NCBI GenBank assembly: GCA_025800435.1
Contig: JAOXRV010000857.1
Span: 1 to 26,158 of the forward strand
Direction: 5' to 3'
Length of the DNA: 26,158 nucleotides
Origin: Cellvibrionaceae bacterium
GTDB taxonomy: Bacteria; Pseudomonadota; Gammaproteobacteria; Pseudomonadales; Cellvibrionaceae
Both the position numbers and the translations under genes were made by a program. The notes beneath the pieces are model-generated. The model was given only the letters and a program-made list of their open reading frames with translations, was not told the DNA's origin and searched no databases. Positions 23,715-26,158 of this stretch are shown here, one piece after another. Every line of letters starts with the position of its first letter. The stretch's first letter is position 1.

Positions 23715-25213
23715 TGAACACTACTGGTAAAGGCGTAAGTGCTAATATCCCACTGTTAAAAACCAAAGCCAGAGTTTTTTTGTGGGGCCTATTTGTGATG
23801 ATCTTGCTAAACAACGCAGCGCTTGTTTTATTCGCGCAAGCCCCGGTATGGGTTTTATCGGTACCGGCGGCAGCACTAGTTTTTGTGTATTTTTGCGATC
23901 GCCTAGTGGGCCAGGTATTTGAGGTAATGAAGCGGGTTCACGAAACCATTAAAACCTCAAACAACGGCGGTTTTCACGAACGTATTGTAAACACGGTTGG
24001 CATGGGCGAGCTGGGCATGATCGCCTGGGAGCTGAACGATCTACTGGATTACATTGAATCTTATTTTAAAGAGGTTAACAGTTGCTTTAGTTATGTGGCC
24101 AAGGGCTCATATGAACGTGTCGCTTTGTTTCGCGGCCTACCGGGTCAGTTGCGCAATTCGCTCTATTCCATTAACGACTCTATCGACAAAATGAAGGACG
24201 GTATGGATTTACTGGCCGCCAATGAGCTTAACTCTGAGCTGCACAACTTAAATACCATAAACCTAATTAACAATTTAAAGATCAGCCAGAACGATCTGGA
24301 TTTAATTAACAAAGAAGTGCAGGCAGTAGAAAAAATTGCTGTGCAAAGTGGCCTCGCCGCCGAAGAAAGCAATCAACAAGTTGGGCATATGTCAAGCAAG
24401 CTGGCCAGCATTAATTCCAGCATTCAAGAAGTGGCCAATGTGGTTGGACAATTGGGGCAGGACAGTAAGCAGGTGTCTGAATCCCTGTCGATCATTACCG
24501 AAATTGCCGAGCAAACCAGCTTATTAGCATTAAACGCGGCGATTGAGGCTGCCCGCGCTGGCGAGCAGGGCCGCGGCTTTGCGGTGGTTGCAGAAGAGGT
24601 GAAAAGCCTTTCCAATCGCACCAAGGAATCGGCCTCTAAGGTTAGCGGGGTTATCGCTAACTTTAGCCAACGAGTTAATGAAATGGTGGCCAAGGCCCAA
24701 TCTTCCAGCGAGGCTGCCGCTACCATTAGCGAACAGGTAGAGGTGTTTAAATGCCGCTTTCATGAGTTTTCTGATTCGGCCGACAAAACCAGCCGCTATG
24801 TGGTTAGCGCCAAAGACCTGACCTTCGCCGCACTGATGAAGCTCGACCATGTCATATTAAAGCAAAATACTTATCTAGCCTTAGACGATAGCGCCGATCG
24901 CAGTGAAGAGCTTGAGCAAGTCGCGGTGCAGCACACCGACTGCCGCCTCGGCCAGTGGTATTACCAGAGCGAAGGCTCGGAGCAATACAGCAACTACAGC
25001 AACTTTAAAGGTATCGAGCAGCCCCACCAGCAGATGCATGAGGCAATTCATACCGCAATCAGCTATCGGGACTTGAACTGGCGCAACGACAAGCAAGTTC
25101 GCGCCGATATCATCGGCGAAATGCAAACCGTCGAAGAGGCCAGTAAGCTGTTCTTACACCGTATTGAACAGTTAATGATAGAGAAAACCCAAGCCAATAT
25201 GCAGCTTGCATAA
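23714..25213 (+). CDS. methyl-accepting chemotaxis protein with C-terminal CZB zinc domain
   Basis: A 499-residue chemoreceptor. Two membrane spans (about 20-41 and 45-66) are separated by only a few residues, so there is no periplasmic sensor. HAMP-like helices follow (about 67-165), then the signalling hairpin with tip EQTSLLALNAAIEAARAGEQ (about 266-285) and GRGFAVVAEEVKSLSNRT. A CZB domain occupies about 375-455 with ligands H379 (KLDHVILKQNTY), C410 (HTDCRLGQWYY), H438 and H442 (PHQQMH). CZB domains bind zinc and in some receptors sense zinc or hypochlorous acid. The ATG at 23714 has AGGAGG seven bases upstream; ATG 23708 is too close to it. Sensory input is expected from the coupled PAS protein and the CZB domain. 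Confidence 0.92.
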   Translation: MNTTGKGVSANIPLLKTKARVFLWGLFVMILLNNAALVLFAQAPVWVLSVPAAALVFVYFCDRLVGQVFEVMKRVHETIKTSNNGGFHERIVNTVGMGELGMIAWELNDLLDYIESYFKEVNSCFSYVAKGSYERVALFRGLPGQLRNSLYSINDSIDKMKDGMDLLAANELNSELHNLNTINLINNLKISQNDLDLINKEVQAVEKIAVQSGLAAEESNQQVGHMSSKLASINSSIQEVANVVGQLGQDSKQVSESLSIITEIAEQTSLLALNAAIEAARAGEQGRGFAVVAEEVKSLSNRTKESASKVSGVIANFSQRVNEMVAKAQSSSEAAATISEQVEVFKCRFHEFSDSADKTSRYVVSAKDLTFAALMKLDHVILKQNTYLALDDSADRSEELEQVAVQHTDCRLGQWYYQSEGSEQYSNYSNFKGIEQPHQQMHEAIHTAISYRDLNWRNDKQVRADIIGEMQTVEEASKLFLHRIEQLMIEKTQANMQLA

Positions 25214-25239
25214 GCCCGGCCCGCTGACTTGTATATAAG

Positions 25240-25269
25240 ACTAAAGGCGGCTAAATTAGCCCCTTTAGT
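25240..25269 (+). terminator. hairpin terminator after the chemoreceptor gene
   Basis: ACTAAAGG/CCTTTAGT (8 bp) encloses GGCTAA/TTAGCC (6 bp) with one bulged C and a one-base centre, forming a 14-bp stem 26 bp after the stop. Only TCTCTTGTT follows, so the T-tract is weak but the stem is long. Confidence 0.65.
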
Positions 25270-25295
25270 TCTCTTGTTATGTTATGCGGGCCACT

Positions 25296-26158
25296 ATGAA
25301 AAAACGACTGCTTGTAAGCCATATAGTTAGCAGCTGCCTACTGGGGGCATACGCCAATGCCGACACCACCACCCTGCGGGTGGCCAGCTTTAATGTCAGC
25401 ATGGAGGCGGGCAACTACCAGCAACCGGCAGACTCAAGCGTAAATGCCGATGGCTTGCGACAGGCACTCAGCACAGCCCAGCACCCACAGATTCGCAATA
25501 TCGCCGAGATTATCCAGACGGTGCGGCCGGACATTCTACTGCTGAATGAGTTCGACTATATTGCCGACCCTAAGCAGGGCTTGGAGCGCTTCCTTAAGGC
25601 CTACCTAAAGGTTGCGCAAAACCAGCAGCAAGCCATCGATTACCCCTATTATTATCTGGCGCCAGTCAATACCGGGGTGGCGACGCCGCTGCCAGCACAA
25701 AACACCCGTTTAAGCCATTACGGCTACGGTAAGTTTGCCGGCCAGTATGGTATGGCGGTGTTATCTAAGTACCCGATTGAGCTTGCCGAGGTGCGCAGCT
25801 TTCGTCATTTCCTCTGGCAAGATATGCCCAATAACCTGATGCCGGTCGACGACAAGGGCAATAGTTGGTACTCACAAGACGAACGTAAAATCATGCGCTT
25901 ATCGTCAAAGTCTCACTGGGATTTACCGATCCAAGTTGGTGCCACCACCCTACACCTGCTGGCCAGCCACCCAACCCCACCGGTGTTCGACGGCCCCGAG
26001 GACCGCAACGGTCGGCGCAACCACGATGAGATTCGTTTCTGGCGCGATTATATCGATGCTAAACCTGACAGCTACCACTACGACGACCGTGGTGGCAAAG
26101 GCGGCTTGGCTGGTGGCGCGGCCTTTATTATTGCCGGCGACCTCAACGCCAGCCCGGT
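25296..26158 (+). CDS. secreted endonuclease/exonuclease/phosphatase-family protein (partial, 3' end outside window)
   Basis: An open frame of at least 287 codons that runs off the window. The start is ATG at 25296 with a typical signal peptide (KKRLLVSHIVSSCLLGAYANA, cleavage before DTTT). EEP-fold landmarks: LRVASFNVSM (first strand with Asn), ILLLNEFDYI (metal-binding Glu), GQYGMAVLSKYPI, LHLLASHPTPPVFDG (catalytic His region) and FIIAGDLNASP (Asp and Asn). This form, with the conserved DRNGRRNHDEIRFWRDYID, is common among secreted EEP proteins of marine bacteria; the substrate may be extracellular DNA or phospho-compounds (inference). The ribosome site is weak. It is separated from the chemoreceptor by a hairpin. 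Confidence 0.88.
   Translation, partial: MKKRLLVSHIVSSCLLGAYANADTTTLRVASFNVSMEAGNYQQPADSSVNADGLRQALSTAQHPQIRNIAEIIQTVRPDILLLNEFDYIADPKQGLERFLKAYLKVAQNQQQAIDYPYYYLAPVNTGVATPLPAQNTRLSHYGYGKFAGQYGMAVLSKYPIELAEVRSFRHFLWQDMPNNLMPVDDKGNSWYSQDERKIMRLSSKSHWDLPIQVGATTLHLLASHPTPPVFDGPEDRNGRRNHDEIRFWRDYIDAKPDSYHYDDRGGKGGLAGGAAFIIAGDLNASP

Overview
The window looks like ordinary chromosome of a free-living, probably marine or aquatic, gammaproteobacterium. The UvrD, HexR, YhhY-like, YaiI-like and Aer-like proteins all read as gammaproteobacterial. The long STN-type TonB-dependent receptor with its own FecI/FecR pair is typical of Cellvibrionales/Alteromonadales-like marine bacteria, but the exact family cannot be settled from sequence alone. 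Base composition is moderately GC-rich and even across most genes. I see no insertion sequence, prophage, CRISPR array, tRNA or rRNA.

Layout. Positions 1-6843 form a leftward (minus-strand) run: secreted isochorismatase-like hydrolase, Crp/Fnr regulator, GNAT acetyltransferase, UvrD, isoprenylcysteine-methyltransferase-like membrane protein, RDD membrane protein, 2OG-Fe(II) oxygenase and a ZIP-type metal transporter. Positions 7045-8811 run rightward: a TM2/pilin-like fusion protein and HexR, which has a good self-type operator upstream. Positions 8838-13899 are again leftward: an HlyD-like adaptor with a (Pro-Glu) linker and SPOR-like tail, a metallo-beta-lactamase-fold hydrolase, a P-loop kinase-like protein, a YaiI/DUF188 protein and a short PAPS-reductase-like protein. 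A FHA/winged-helix protein (14100-15059, plus) converges on a secreted phosphodiesterase-like phosphatase with a PA14 tail.

Positions 16830-21772 hold a complete cell-surface signalling unit on the minus strand: ECF sigma factor, FecR anti-sigma and STN-TonB receptor. It is closed by two consecutive hairpin/T-tract terminators. The phosphatase lies directly beyond them, so a link between receptor and phosphatase substrate is possible but not shown. An HNH endonuclease precedes the unit, and upstream of that gene is a 16-codon ORF with a very strong ribosome-binding site.

Positions 23099-25269 are a two-gene energy-taxis module. A strong FliA (sigma-28) promoter drives a free-standing Aer-like PAS protein that is translationally coupled (TAATG) to a membrane chemoreceptor carrying a C-terminal zinc-binding CZB domain. 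A hairpin follows, then the start of a secreted endonuclease/exonuclease/phosphatase-family enzyme that runs off the window end.

Most notable observations: (1) the TonB receptor contains what looks like a second, buried signal peptide between its STN and plug domains, preceded by an in-frame GTG with a plausible ribosome-binding site; (2) the split Aer plus CZB receptor pair; (3) the TM2-pilin fusion; (4) the adaptor-SPOR fusion; (5) the 16-residue ORF upstream of the HNH gene. Nothing here is a clear-cut new defence or mobile system.
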